From Rhizophagus irregularis (lineage: Eukaryota > Glomeromycota > Glomeromycetes > Glomerales > Glomeraceae), in contig NC_089442.1 of assembly GCF_026210795.1 (NCBI RefSeq), positions 496,001 to 560,000 on the forward strand: DNA of 64,000 nt. The letters are read 5' to 3'. Under the pieces are notes generated by a model that ran no database searches, was not told the DNA's origin, and saw only the letters and a program-made list of their open reading frames with translations. Of the stretch, positions 1 to 10,341 are shown piece after piece. Position 1 is the stretch's first letter; every line of letters starts with the position of its first letter. Position numbers and translations under genes: made by a program.

Positions 1-46
1 ATGAGATAATTCATATAACATGAAATTATATATATTTTTTTTCTAG

Positions 47-1641
47 CGTGTTGGGCAGATGATCCTAATAAAAGGCCATCTATTCAACGAGTTGTTTTAG
101 ATCTTAAATCAATAATATATCGAGAAAATAACGAAAAAACATCATATTCTACCAAATTTATTAAAAACGGAATTGAAAAGGGACAATCAAATGAAGACTT
201 TGATAACATGATGGAGAATGATTTTGATTTAGTTATAGATTTCGATGACTCTGGTTCAAACACGAATGATTTTACACAAAATAATTTAGTACTTAATTTA
301 GCTGATTTAACCGATAACGTTGAAAGAATTGATAAGTTGATCGACTATATAATCGAATTGCATGATGAGAAAAGTTGTAGTTTTAAAGAAGTGAAACGAA
401 TTATTAATCAAAGTATTCAAAATATTAATAAGTCTTTACAAGTTGAAAATATCAAAAATCAAACATCATCTAAATATGTTTTCTTTCAGGGGTTTCTTTA
501 CTTCAATGCAATTATTGAAAAGAGAGATAAGGGTAAAGCATTTGAGTTATTTTCAAAAGCATCGAAAGATAATTATCCTATCGCTCAAGTTTATTTAGGT
601 AAAATGCGTAAAGATCCTAAAGATGCTTTTTATTGGTATCAAAAATCGGCAGAAAATGGAAATAAACTTGCCCAGTTTTATTTAGGAAAATGTTATGAAA
701 ATGGAAATGGTACCGAAAAAGATGATTTCAAGGCATTTGAATGTTACGACATAGCAGCAAAAAATGGAAATAAATTTGCACAATTTAAATTGGGATATTT
801 TTATTATAATGGTATAGGAACACAAATAGACAAAGAAAAATCAATTGTATGGTATGAAAAGTCAGCCATGCAAAATCATAGTGATGCACAACTTTGTCTT
901 GGATTACTATATAAAAGAGAGGAAGAAGATTTAAAAGAAGCACTTTACTGGATTAGAAAAGCAGCAGAAAACGGAAATAAAGCTGCACAATTTTATTTAG
1001 GTAAATATTATTATTATGGTACAGGAATTGAGAAAGATTATGGCAAATCATTTGAATGGTATGAAAAATCAGCTAAACAAGGATATAATAATGCGCTATA
1101 TGCTTTAGCGCATTTATATATAAAAGGTAGAGGCACTGAAAAAAATTCAGAAAAAGCGTATGGTTGGATTGAAAAAGCGGCAGAAAATGGAAATAAATTT
1201 GCTCAATATCATTTAGGTGCAATTTATCAGAATAATAAGGGAACGAAAAAGAATATAAAAAAAGCAATTGAATGGTATGAAAAATCAGCTAGACAAGAGT
1301 ATGGTATTGCATAATGTAGTCTAGGTCATTTATGCGAAAAAGGCAAAGGAGTTGAACAAGATTTAGAAAAAGCAATTTATTGGTATAAAAAAGCAACAGA
1401 AAATGGGTATGAAGCCGCGTATTATTATTTAGGTAATATTGAAAAAGATGAAGTTAAAGCATTTGAGTATTATAAAAAATCAGCTGAAAAAGGATATTTA
1501 AATGGAATATATATGCATGGATACTGTTATGAGACTGGAATAGGAACTGAAATTGATAAAGAAAAGGCAGTTAAATGGTATAAAATTGCCGCTGAAAGGG
1601 GAAATAAAGATGCACAAAAAAGAGTAGAACTGATTGAATAA
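47..1641 (+). pseudogene. Kinase/Sel1-repeat gene A, last exon, broken by an in-frame stop
   Basis: This is the last exon of a TKL-kinase plus Sel1-repeat gene whose 5' part lies outside the window. An intron acceptor (TTCTAG) ends at 46. The exon opens with the end of the kinase C-lobe (CWADDPNKRPSIQ), followed by a linker and a run of roughly 36-residue Sel1 repeats (pattern LGxxYxxGxGxxKDxxKAxxWYxKAAxxGxxxAQ). The frame stops at TAA 1312-1314, but the same frame goes on without interruption through about 108 more codons of clear Sel1 repeat to TAA 1639-1641. At the matching site gene B reads GCA CAA TGT where A reads GCA TAA TGT, so a single C-to-T change explains the stop. A 7-codon in-frame deletion relative to B lies near 1435. 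Sel1 repeats normally form solenoid protein-binding surfaces; partner unknown. The truncated product may still be made. Confidence 0.85.
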
Positions 1642-2690
1642 ACTAATTCATAATTTATATTCTCTAATCAATTTTATAATAAAAAGAAATTTTATTTATT
1701 ATGGTTTTTTTGTTTTATAAAAATTCAAATACAATTGTATTTAACAATATAAATATAATCAATTAATTATGAAGATGTCTATTGATTTGTTAATATAAAT
1801 TTATTTAATTAAATAAATATAGCATGGATTTCGCGTTATATAGCGGCAGTGTCTTCGTTACTCATTTTAGAATGTGATTCAAGGTTAGTTTATACACAGA
1901 ATTGAATTCTTGTGCGTGAATACAAGCGTCGATAAATTAACGAGCTATTCTCAGTGTTTTATTATTACGTATACGAATAAAAAAAAAAATTATTCGAGGC
2001 GAATTAAAAAAGTGGTCAAGAAATTGCGTAATCATGCCTTTAAAAATAGCAATTATTTTTCTGCAGAGTTTACTATATTAAGAAGTCTTCACGTGACTTC
2101 AGTGGAACATTGGATTTGACAATAGTATAGTCAATGACTTGACCATAAAGTAAATAAAGTAACGGGACCCTTGGAAAATTTTAAAAATTGATCATGTCAT
2201 AATCGTGATATTCAGCTCAAAATTGGCTTAAAGCTGGCCAATTTTTAATAATTGCTGACTAAACACTGTAAAATTTGCCAAATGTCCTCCGGACTTATGA
2301 TAACTATAATCTGGTAATTTTTTTCCAGATAATTTGCGTGGATACGCAATCACCAATTCGCAAAGTACAGTAATCGCTTACATTTAATGTATCCATTTAA
2401 TTTACCCTCATTCTTAACAATTACTGTGAATCTCGAGTTGTTAAAAAGTATTCCAACTAAATTAATGCATGGTGTAATTGGTTTTGTGATTTTCATTTTT
2501 TTAACGGATTTACGGATGTTTCTATGTTCGTAAACTAATTGCTGATTTAAACTTGAATAGTTGATAAGTAACTTGCCTGGTAATTTAGATATAAATTGAA
2601 TTAATAGAAAACCATAAATACTCACAAAATTCCAGTAATTACAACGTCAAATTCCTGTTAAAAACTAATGTTAAAATAATAATGAAAAGC
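1642..2690. other. Intergenic, no gene seen
   Basis: AT-rich DNA between gene A and a small inverted-repeat element. Open frames at 1910-2119 (+) and 2350-2625 (-) have no recognisable motif, no paralogue in the window and no convincing splice context, so they are not called as genes. Confidence 0.6.
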
Positions 2691-2693
2691 GTA

Positions 2694-2881
2694 CCCTATA
2701 AAAAATTTTTATAAAAATTCCGTGAAAATGATACATTTGCCCTAATCCATTTATATTATTTCACGAATATCCATGTTAGCAAGATGAAAATTTCCATGAT
2801 TTAAGGCTATAAATTCCATGAAAATGATACATTCACGGAAAAACATGGAAAGATAAAACACGGATCAGATTTTTTACAGGG
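2694..2881. mobile_element. Small MITE-like element, about 188 bp
   Basis: The left end starts CCCTATAAAAAAT and the right end finishes ATTTTTTACAGGG, which are imperfect inverted copies. Inside, ATTCCGTGAAAATG-type and CATGGAAA-type motifs recur. GTA lies on both sides (2691-2693 and 2882-2884), a possible 3-bp target duplication. A similar left end occurs near 30329, without a matching right end. No coding capacity. The family cannot be named from this alone. Confidence 0.45.
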
Positions 2882-2884
2882 GTA

Positions 2885-3961
2885 AAGTAACATAACATAG
2901 TACTGTAAGTATTCTACTTATTGTGGCTGTAAGCCTGTAACGCTATGACACCATAGTATTGGGATTAGATTGCACTACATATTTTGAGAACATAAAAAAT
3001 CTTATGAAGAAACATTTATATTTTATAACCTATTATATCATGATTCCAAATTATAACGTTCAAAATTACAAAAATCACGAAACTTTTTTATATTCAAATA
3101 TTTATCCGTTGTTGCTGACTTAGTTGCTAAAAAAAATGGAGTTGCGAAATGGTGTTGCCAATAGCAAATAAAAATTTATATATTTTTTTAGGTACTATGT
3201 GCAACAGATTGATAACAAAGTTTACTCATGTGTAATTTTATTCAATAATTTCTTTTTTTACATGAGTAATTTTATTCGCAATAAGTATTTTTATTTGTTT
3301 AAACAATTTTCTATATAGTAACTATATTCACATAATTTTTTTCGCATAAATGTTTATTTTTTAATTTTGAATTGACTAAATATTACATGCAAAGTCTCAA
3401 TCAACTTTGTAATGTCAGTATGACGTCAGATTTTATATAAATTATGATGAAAGTTTCCAGAGTTTGTTTATGTATATTTGCTTTTGTGTTTTTTTTTTAT
3501 AAAATTAGTAACGCGTTTATTTATTTATTAGATTACATAAACATTAAAACACTTAGAAAGCAAAATGAAAAATCAATTTACCCTCTATACTAAAGTATTC
3601 GAACAAAAATAGAAAAATCAGCTATTTTATCCTATTGTTATAGCTAAATTATTGTTATACTACGCTACTAATCTAAATTTTAATAATGTTTTTTGATTTT
3701 TAATATTTTCTATGTTTTGAGACTTTTACTGACTATATACTAAAATTGTAAAATAACTACTTGTAAAAACAAAATAAATGAATAAAAAGAAAAATAAAAT
3801 TTAAACATTAAGAAAAAAAAACTCTAAAACTACACTTTTTGATGGAAATACCCAAGATAGCATCCAAAAATTCCTCTTTTGTCCGCGTAGCCTTTAGTCA
3901 GATCCAAGTGTTGCCCTAAAGTTACATCATAATTTTGTTAAAATTTAAAGGATGATTTTGT
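2885..3961. other. Intergenic, no gene seen
   Basis: AT-rich DNA with long A and T runs. Its right end is the 3' flank of the TE-like ORF at 4210-5589 and may belong to the same element. No gene-like frame found. Confidence 0.5.
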
Positions 3962-4209
3962 TTATTCGCTATCAGAATCTTTCCTTCGTCCTTGTGTTGT
4001 CACTACACGTTTTTTATTCTTGTTAATATTGTCTTTATCCTCGACTTCTTTCCTTTCTCATCTGGCAAGCTTGATTTCTGTTCTAAATCATCCAATCTTT
4101 CTTTAAAATTGTTGTTTAAGTTATCAAGTTCTTCATGTTCCTCTTGCGTTCTTGGTATTGTTGACAGGATATCAGATTTGGCATCAACAAATTTATCTTT
4201 AGATGTTGT

Positions 4210-5589
4210 TTACGTTGGCACCTTAAATCTGTTTATTCCTGTTCTTTTCTTGTACGTACCCTCTTTACCAATTAACTCATCTTGACTTTTTATTTGGAGT
4301 CCTTTCCCTAAATCCTCTTCCATTGTGGACCTATAAATCGCTTTTAATAAATCGCTTTCGTTGTTAAAGTATATCAAAATATATTTAATTTTGTTGATCT
4401 TGATAATTTTGGCAAAATGTCCACCGAGATTTTTATTATAATCTCTTATTATCTCGTGTTCTTTTTTCATCGATTCTTCGTTTAATTTCTTATAAGCTTG
4501 CCATTCGTACCTCTTTTTTATCTCTGTTGCATTTAATTCTGCATCAAACATCCTGAAAAAGTACGTTCGTTCATTTTTTGTTAGAGCTATATTGGATCCT
4601 CCTTTTAGAAATATCTCTTCCATTTCTTTTGTCAAACGAATCCTAGCCCGAACGGTTCTGTACTTATAATTCCATTTGACTTCTAATCTTTCTATATATC
4701 CTACTTTCTCCAACATTTCATAAATATCGTTATCTTTCCAATAAGCAGGAAAATCGTAAAATTTCAAATCACGTGATTGTTCGGCAAAATGTTTTCCCAG
4801 ATAATCATCATCGGAAGTTGTTTGAACCGGAATTTCGGTGATCTTCCCTTTATTAATTTCTTGTGTCGATGATTTCTTCTTTTTGGATTTTTGGTGCTGA
4901 TCGTGGCTTTTTGTCTTACTTTTCGGTTTACTGGATGTAGCAATTTCACTCGTTATCTTCTTTTCTGATTCTGAGAATTTTCTTGCATCATTTTCTAATA
5001 ATATAATTCGTTCTTCAGCTATCTTTATTTCTTTTTTCAGCGATTCTATTTTTTCTTTTGCATTATTGTTGTACCGTTTGAAAAGCTCTACTTCCTCTTC
5101 TAGTTCATGTATTCGTACATCTTTCAGTTCTATCAGTAGCTTTTTTTCCTCTTCCCATCCAATTGGAATTTCTTTGCCATCTCTCATAAGCACTGGTCCT
5201 CTTATTGGCCCAATTGTTGTTGCGGTGTCTTTTTTTGCTGCGCCTTTTGAGAGATTCTCACGAAAAATTTTTTCTAAAATACTTTTTATATTGTTCCCTC
5301 CTAATTTGATAGTAAAGATAGAGGCGCGAAACATATTGTAGTGCCTCTTTTCTGTACATCTTTCAGAATAGTATGACTGAAAAAATCTTCCTGGGGGTAA
5401 GTTAGCCAACTTTTCTTCTTCTAAGTGCAACTTTTCTTGTTCCGCTAAACTTATTTGCTCGTTCTTCTCTTCAGCTTCGTAAAAGTCTCTCAAATATTCT
5501 AACTCTAGTCCTGCGAAACCCCTATAATATTCTAACAAATACTCCTTTACAAATAACTGTTCCTTTGATAACTCTGTATTTTCTGACAT
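4210..5589 (-). CDS. Coiled-coil, Lys-rich protein with RRM-like C-terminal half; probable TE-derived ORF
   Basis: A single-exon frame of 459 aa starting at ATG 5587-5589. Residues about 20-70 are acidic and helical. Residues about 140-210 are a Glu/Lys heptad-like coiled coil. Residues about 215-250 are a basic Ser/Lys linker (KPKSKTKSHDQHQKSKKKKS), which suggests nucleic-acid binding or nuclear entry. From about 270 onward two segments (beginning DLKFYDFPAYW and HFAKIIKINK) look like degenerate RRM folds, as in ORF1/Gag-like proteins of fungal retroelements. That assignment is inference; no reverse transcriptase or nuclease frame lies next to it. The frame stops at TAA 4210-4212, yet the same frame continues as acidic/basic coding-like sequence to TAG 4003-4005, and a neighbouring frame carries a Lys/Arg/Asp/Ser tail to 3962. 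The stop may therefore be a mutation (CAA to TAA fits) in a decaying element. Confidence 0.55.
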   Translation of the reverse strand: MSENTELSKEQLFVKEYLLEYYRGFAGLELEYLRDFYEAEEKNEQISLAEQEKLHLEEEKLANLPPGRFFQSYYSERCTEKRHYNMFRASIFTIKLGGNNIKSILEKIFRENLSKGAAKKDTATTIGPIRGPVLMRDGKEIPIGWEEEKKLLIELKDVRIHELEEEVELFKRYNNNAKEKIESLKKEIKIAEERIILLENDARKFSESEKKITSEIATSSKPKSKTKSHDQHQKSKKKKSSTQEINKGKITEIPVQTTSDDDYLGKHFAEQSRDLKFYDFPAYWKDNDIYEMLEKVGYIERLEVKWNYKYRTVRARIRLTKEMEEIFLKGGSNIALTKNERTYFFRMFDAELNATEIKKRYEWQAYKKLNEESMKKEHEIIRDYNKNLGGHFAKIIKINKIKYILIYFNNESDLLKAIYRSTMEEDLGKGLQIKSQDELIGKEGTYKKRTGINRFKVPT

Positions 5590-6429
5590 TTTGTGTATTA
5601 TTTAATAAATTTTTGTATAATAAAAGTAAAAATTTCTTTCGTAAAATTTTGGTCCGAAAAATCATCAGAAAGAGTTTTTCCTCATATCTCTTTGCTTTTG
5701 TGATTAACAATATTTCATCTCACTTATCAATACCAACGCCAGTTGATTTGTATAATTGTTAGTTTTAATCATGTTAAAAAACAATGTTTGATTTCTATAA
5801 AAGTTTGTCACATAAATATTTTACTGTATGATGATCATGATTTACTCTTATATCTTCTTTGCTCTAGGTGCTTTTGTATTGGTTACCAGATTTATTTAAA
5901 TCGATTTCAACTAATAAAGCGCGTTACTGTTTAAAAAAAAAAAAAAAAATTTACTCTTATATCAAAAAAAGAGGAGATGCGTATCGGCCGTTGTCCGCCT
6001 CCACTAATGAGTCGATACATGATTAGTTTGATATTGCACCACCTAGTAACTTTTATATTATCACGTGATTTTTGCTCCGGACTTAACAACGGTCTCCGTT
6101 CCCTAGTTTATTATTAATAAAATTGGATTAAAAAAAAATTCTTGCAAAATATTAATAAATATTTAAGCGAACATGTCTACTCAAAGTAAGTTGCAAATCT
6201 AAACGAGGATTTCAAACGAGCTATTCTTATATACAGTATATGGGTCAAAGAGGTATGGGCTCAATCTATATAATGGAACCATGTAACGTTAAGCTGGCGT
6301 TATCTGAAAAAAAAGACACATAATTATATTTTTACATTATGTCTTGACTATATATACATGTAGTCAGAAATGGAAAGTAACTGGTAAAAAAACTTTTAGA
6401 CAAACAAGTATATGAATTACTTCACATAA
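5590..6429. other. Intergenic and distal promoter of gene B
   Basis: Holds a homopolymer A run at about 5933-5949. From about 6130 onward the sequence is similar to the DNA upstream of gene C (from about 24230), including AAACGAGCTATTCTTA, so the duplication that made B and C included the 5' flank. No gene seen. Confidence 0.55.
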
Positions 6430-6448
6430 CTAACCTAATATGGGTTAG
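6430..6448 (+). promoter_or_regulatory. Conserved palindromic upstream site of gene B
   Basis: CTAACC and GGTTAG as inverted half-sites around a 7-bp spacer, about 240 bp before the gene B start. The same site, with longer arms, sits upstream of gene C at 24583-24609. A role as a transcription-factor site is inferred from symmetry and conservation only. Confidence 0.4.
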
Positions 6449-6614
6449 GAATCCGCAGAGACAAAGGCAGTTCCAAACAATCTTACCAAGTTGGATAATA
6501 ATGACAATAGCCGGTAAATTTATTATCCGATTATGGTCAAAACCTGTTACTGCTAAGGATTAACGGATTAACAGCAATGACAAAAATCGGTAGCACAAAA
6601 GCACAAACGAAAAT

Positions 6615-6621
6615 TATATAA
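6615..6621 (+). promoter_or_regulatory. TATA-like box of gene B
   Basis: TATATAAGAAAC lies about 52 bp before the ATG at 6673. Gene C has the same string at the same distance from its own ATG, which supports a core promoter. Confidence 0.45.
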
Positions 6622-6672
6622 GAAACTGCTTGAGAACTAAAGAACAAATAAAAACCTTTTTTTTCTTACAAA

Positions 6673-9542
6673 ATGCCGATAACCGAACAACAAACTAAAA
6701 ATTTCGATTACGCTGATTGGATAAAAAAGGCAATCGAGAACAATTTTATCAAATACTATGATCATACCGAATTTAAAAATAAAAAGGAAATTGAAAATAG
6801 TAATAGTTCGGTCAGAAAAATATTTAGATCAAACTGGAATAACACTAACACTAATTTGTTCGTGAAAATATCGTATGAATTTGATGTAGAAAAAATTGTA
6901 AATGAGGTATTTAACATATTAAATATATATTTAATATAATATAATTACACATATTCAATATTTTTTATTTATCAAAATGCATATCACCAGCTCAAAATGC
7001 AGAAAGAAGTTGATTTTCATATAAATATTTTACGAATTTATGAAATTTCAAAATTAGACAACCAGTATTCGTTAGTTTTAGAGTACACTGATGGTGGGTC
7101 ATTATATTTTTACTTGAAGGAGAATTTCACTAAACTTGAATGGGATGATAAATATTGCTTAGCGTCACAACTCGCAAGTGCTATAGACTTTATTCATAGT
7201 AAAGGTATAATCCACTGTAATCTGGTACGTATTAATTATTAAGCATTCATTTTTTTTTTATATAAATTAATTATTATTATCCTTTATATCTTAGCACGAA
7301 GAGAATGTACTGATACATAAAAATAACATAAAAGTTGCCGATTTTGGCTTGTCTAAAAGAGCGAACAAAACATCAAATTATTCTAACAAAGTATTAGACT
7401 TTCTGCCTTATTTAGAACCAAGAATCTTGAACAATTTATTTAATATTAAATGTAGAAGTCAACCATGTATAACGAATTTCAAATCAGATATTTACAGTAT
7501 TGGAGTTCTTTTCTGGCTGTTGTCAAGCGGACGTAAACCTTTTTATGATGAAGGTTCACAGTACGATGTAAATTTAGCCATGGATATAGTAAATGGGAAA
7601 AGAGAAGAAATTATTAAGGGCACACCTGTTGAATATAGTGATATATATACAGGTAATAAATTTTACGTCTCACGGATGATGAGTGATTTATATGACGATT
7701 AATGATATAAATTTTTTCTTTTAGCGTGTTGGTCAGATGACCCTGATGAAAGGCCATCTATACGAATAGTAGTTTCATGTCTTCAATCAATAATTGATTA
7801 TTCTATCAAATCTATTACAAATGAAATTGAGAAAAAGTCATTAAATAATGATTTTGAAGGCATGATGAATGATTGTAATATATCCACATGCAACAGTGCC
7901 TCGAATTTTATAATAGATGATGACTTAACAAGTGATTTTGTAAAAAATAATTTATCACTTAATTTAACTGGTTTAACTAATAACGTTGAAAAAATTATTG
8001 ATAAATTAATTGAACATTTAATCAGAATGCATGATGAATGGGGTTATACTATTATTGAGACAAAAGAAATCATCAATCAAAATATTCAAAATATTAGTAA
8101 ATCTTTACAAATTAAAATTTTCGATTGGCTTATTAAAAATCAAACATCATCAAGATATATTTTCTTTCATGGTTTTCTTTACTTTAATGAAATTATTATA
8201 AAGAGAGATAAGGGTAAAGCATTTGAGTTATTTTCAAAAGCATCGAAAGATAATTATCCTATCGCTCAAGTCTATCTAGGTAAAATGTATAAAGATCCTA
8301 AAGATTCTTTTTATTGGTATCAAAAATCGGCAGAAAATGGAAATAAACTTGCCCAGTTTTATTTAGGAAAATGTTATGAAAATGGAAATGGTACCGAAAA
8401 AGATGATTTCAAAGCATTTGAATGTTATGACATAACAGCAAAAAATGGAAATAAATTTGCACAATTTAAATTGGGATATTTTTATTATAATGGTATAGGA
8501 ACACAAATAGATAAAGAAAAATCAATTGTATGGTATGAAAAGTCAGCCATGCAAAAATGTAGTAACGCGCAATTTTATCTTGGAATATTATATAGAAATG
8601 AGAAAAATGATTTAAAAAATGCATTTTACTTGGCTAAAAAGGCAGCAGAAAATGGAAACAAAGTTGCACAATTCAATTTAGGATATTATTATGAAAAAGG
8701 GGAAGGAATACAGAAAGACATTAATAAAGCATTTAAGTGGTATGAAAAGTCAGCTATGCAAGGATATAGTGGTGCTCAATCTTCTCTTGGAAAATTATAT
8801 AAAATAGAGAAAAATGATTTAAAGAAAGCATTTTACTGGATTGAAAAAGCAGCAAAAAATGGATGTAGAGTTGCACAATTACATTTAGCATATCTTTATG
8901 AAAATGGCGAAGGAACACAAAAAGATGATGAAAAAGCAACTGAATGGTTTGAGACATCAGCTGTGCAAAAATGTAGTAATGCACAATATGTTCTTGGAGT
9001 GATATATAGAAAAGAGAAAAATGATTTAAAAAAAGCATTTTACTGGATTGATAAAGCAGCAAAAAATGGAAATAAAATTGCTCAAACTAAATTTAGGGTA
9101 TTTTTATGAAAAAGGTATAGGAACATAAAAAGAAATAAATAAAGCAATTAAGTGGTATGAAAAATCAGCCAAACAAGAGCATGGCAACGCACAATGTAGT
9201 CTAGGATATTTATACGAAAAAGGAGAAGAAGTTGATCAAGATTTAGAAAAAGCAATTTATTGGTATAAAAAAGCGATAGAAAATGAATTTAAAGCCGCGT
9301 ATTATTTTTTAGGTAATTGTTATCATTATGGAATTGGTATTGAAAAAAATGAAGTTAAAGCATTTGAGCATTATAAAAAATCAGTTGAAAAAGGTTATTT
9401 AGATGGAATGTATACACTTGGGAACTGTTACGAGAATGGAATTGGAACTGATATTGATAAAATAAAAGCAGTTGAATTATACAGCAGGATTGCTGCTGAA
9501 AGTGGAAATGAAGATGCACAAAAACGACTAGAACTGATGTAA
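6673..9542 (+). pseudogene. Kinase/Sel1-repeat gene B, pseudokinase type, frameshifted near its 3' end
   Basis: Four exons inferred: 6673-6906, 6991-7224, 7295-7652 and 7725 onward; all joins keep frame and match gene C. The kinase domain has a degenerate glycine loop, keeps the beta-3 Lys (VKIS) and the DFG motif (VADFGLSK), but the HRD motif is HCN (IIHCNLHEENVL), so the catalytic Asp is replaced by Asn: a predicted pseudokinase. The kinase ends with CWSDDPDERPS and leads into many Sel1 repeats. One extra A in ACTAAATTTAGG (about 9086-9093) shifts the frame and gives a stop at 9107-9109 after about 736 aa. Restoring the frame meets a second lesion, TAA 9126-9128 in GGA ACA TAA where a CAA is expected, and then Sel1 repeats run to TAA 9540-9542. 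At least the last 140 or so codons are lost. The truncated protein could still be expressed. Confidence 0.85.
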
Positions 9543-9941
9543 CATTCTCTAACCAATTTTATAATGTTTCGTAAAAGAAGCCATCAAATAGCTAGTAAAA
9601 TACGAGATTTCTTAAATCTTCTTGATTCATGTATTTATTATTAGTTTATTTATTTATCTATTTTATTTATTTATTTATTTATTTATTTTTTTAAATTAAA
9701 AATAAAATCTGAATATGTAACAAATTGACTGTAAATAATTTTTAATTAAAGTGTTTTGTAAGTTAGAAATTCAGATGTGCAGATTATTGTTGCAAAATCG
9801 TAAAATCATCTACCCGTTGTAATGCCAGAATTACTACTTAAAGGAATTTATTTATTGAGGGGCGCAGTATCATATTTAATTTAAGTGTATGTATAAAATT
9901 TCAAAGTATTAAAAATTTATAATTGTGGAATGTTACAAGTA

Positions 9942-10271
9942 TTACATCCGTAACGATGTAAAACTATTTTTGTGTTCACATTTATTTTTAGATTTAGAAG
10001 AGGGGAACTAGGATCGGAGTATCACCAAATAAGGAAAGGGGTTCGAATTTTGAAAAGTTGATAATTATGAAATGTCGAAAATGATATTTTGAAATCCTGA
10101 CGATGTGAGGAAAAAGGTTATTAAGGGTAAAAGGAAATGTTTTTGGACTTTGGGTCTATTTTAATAAAGATCATTTTGTCAAAGTAGAGAAAAAAGGGAA
10201 TTCAAAACAGAGAATTTATTTTTACGAAAATCATTTTAGTAATAAAAAGTGCGAATATTTGATTAACAAAA
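9942..10271 (+). repeat. Direct repeat R1, copy 1, about 330 bp
   Basis: Very similar to 12507-12842 in the same orientation, with small indels. It starts with a perfect inverted repeat, TTACATC-CGTAAC-GATGTAA, able to form a hairpin. The two copies bracket kinase gene K1; K2, a near-copy of K1, lacks them. Non-coding; possibly a transposon end or solo terminal repeat. Confidence 0.75.
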
Positions 10272-10341
10272 ACTAGCTTCATCTATAATAAAAAAAAATA
10301 GTTTAATTAAATTTAATGGATCAAAAAAATCACACGCAAAA

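Noticed and set aside
1312-1314. TAA/TAG reassigned to Gln or Trp (alternative genetic code)
   Set aside because: Gene C, D, B and K1/K2 all use TAA as their final stop, and paralogues have CAA or TGG at the disrupted sites, so mutation is the simpler explanation.
1910-2625. Open frames at 1910-2119 (+) and 2350-2625 (-)
   Set aside because: No motif, paralogue, splice context or promoter; consistent with chance in AT-rich DNA.
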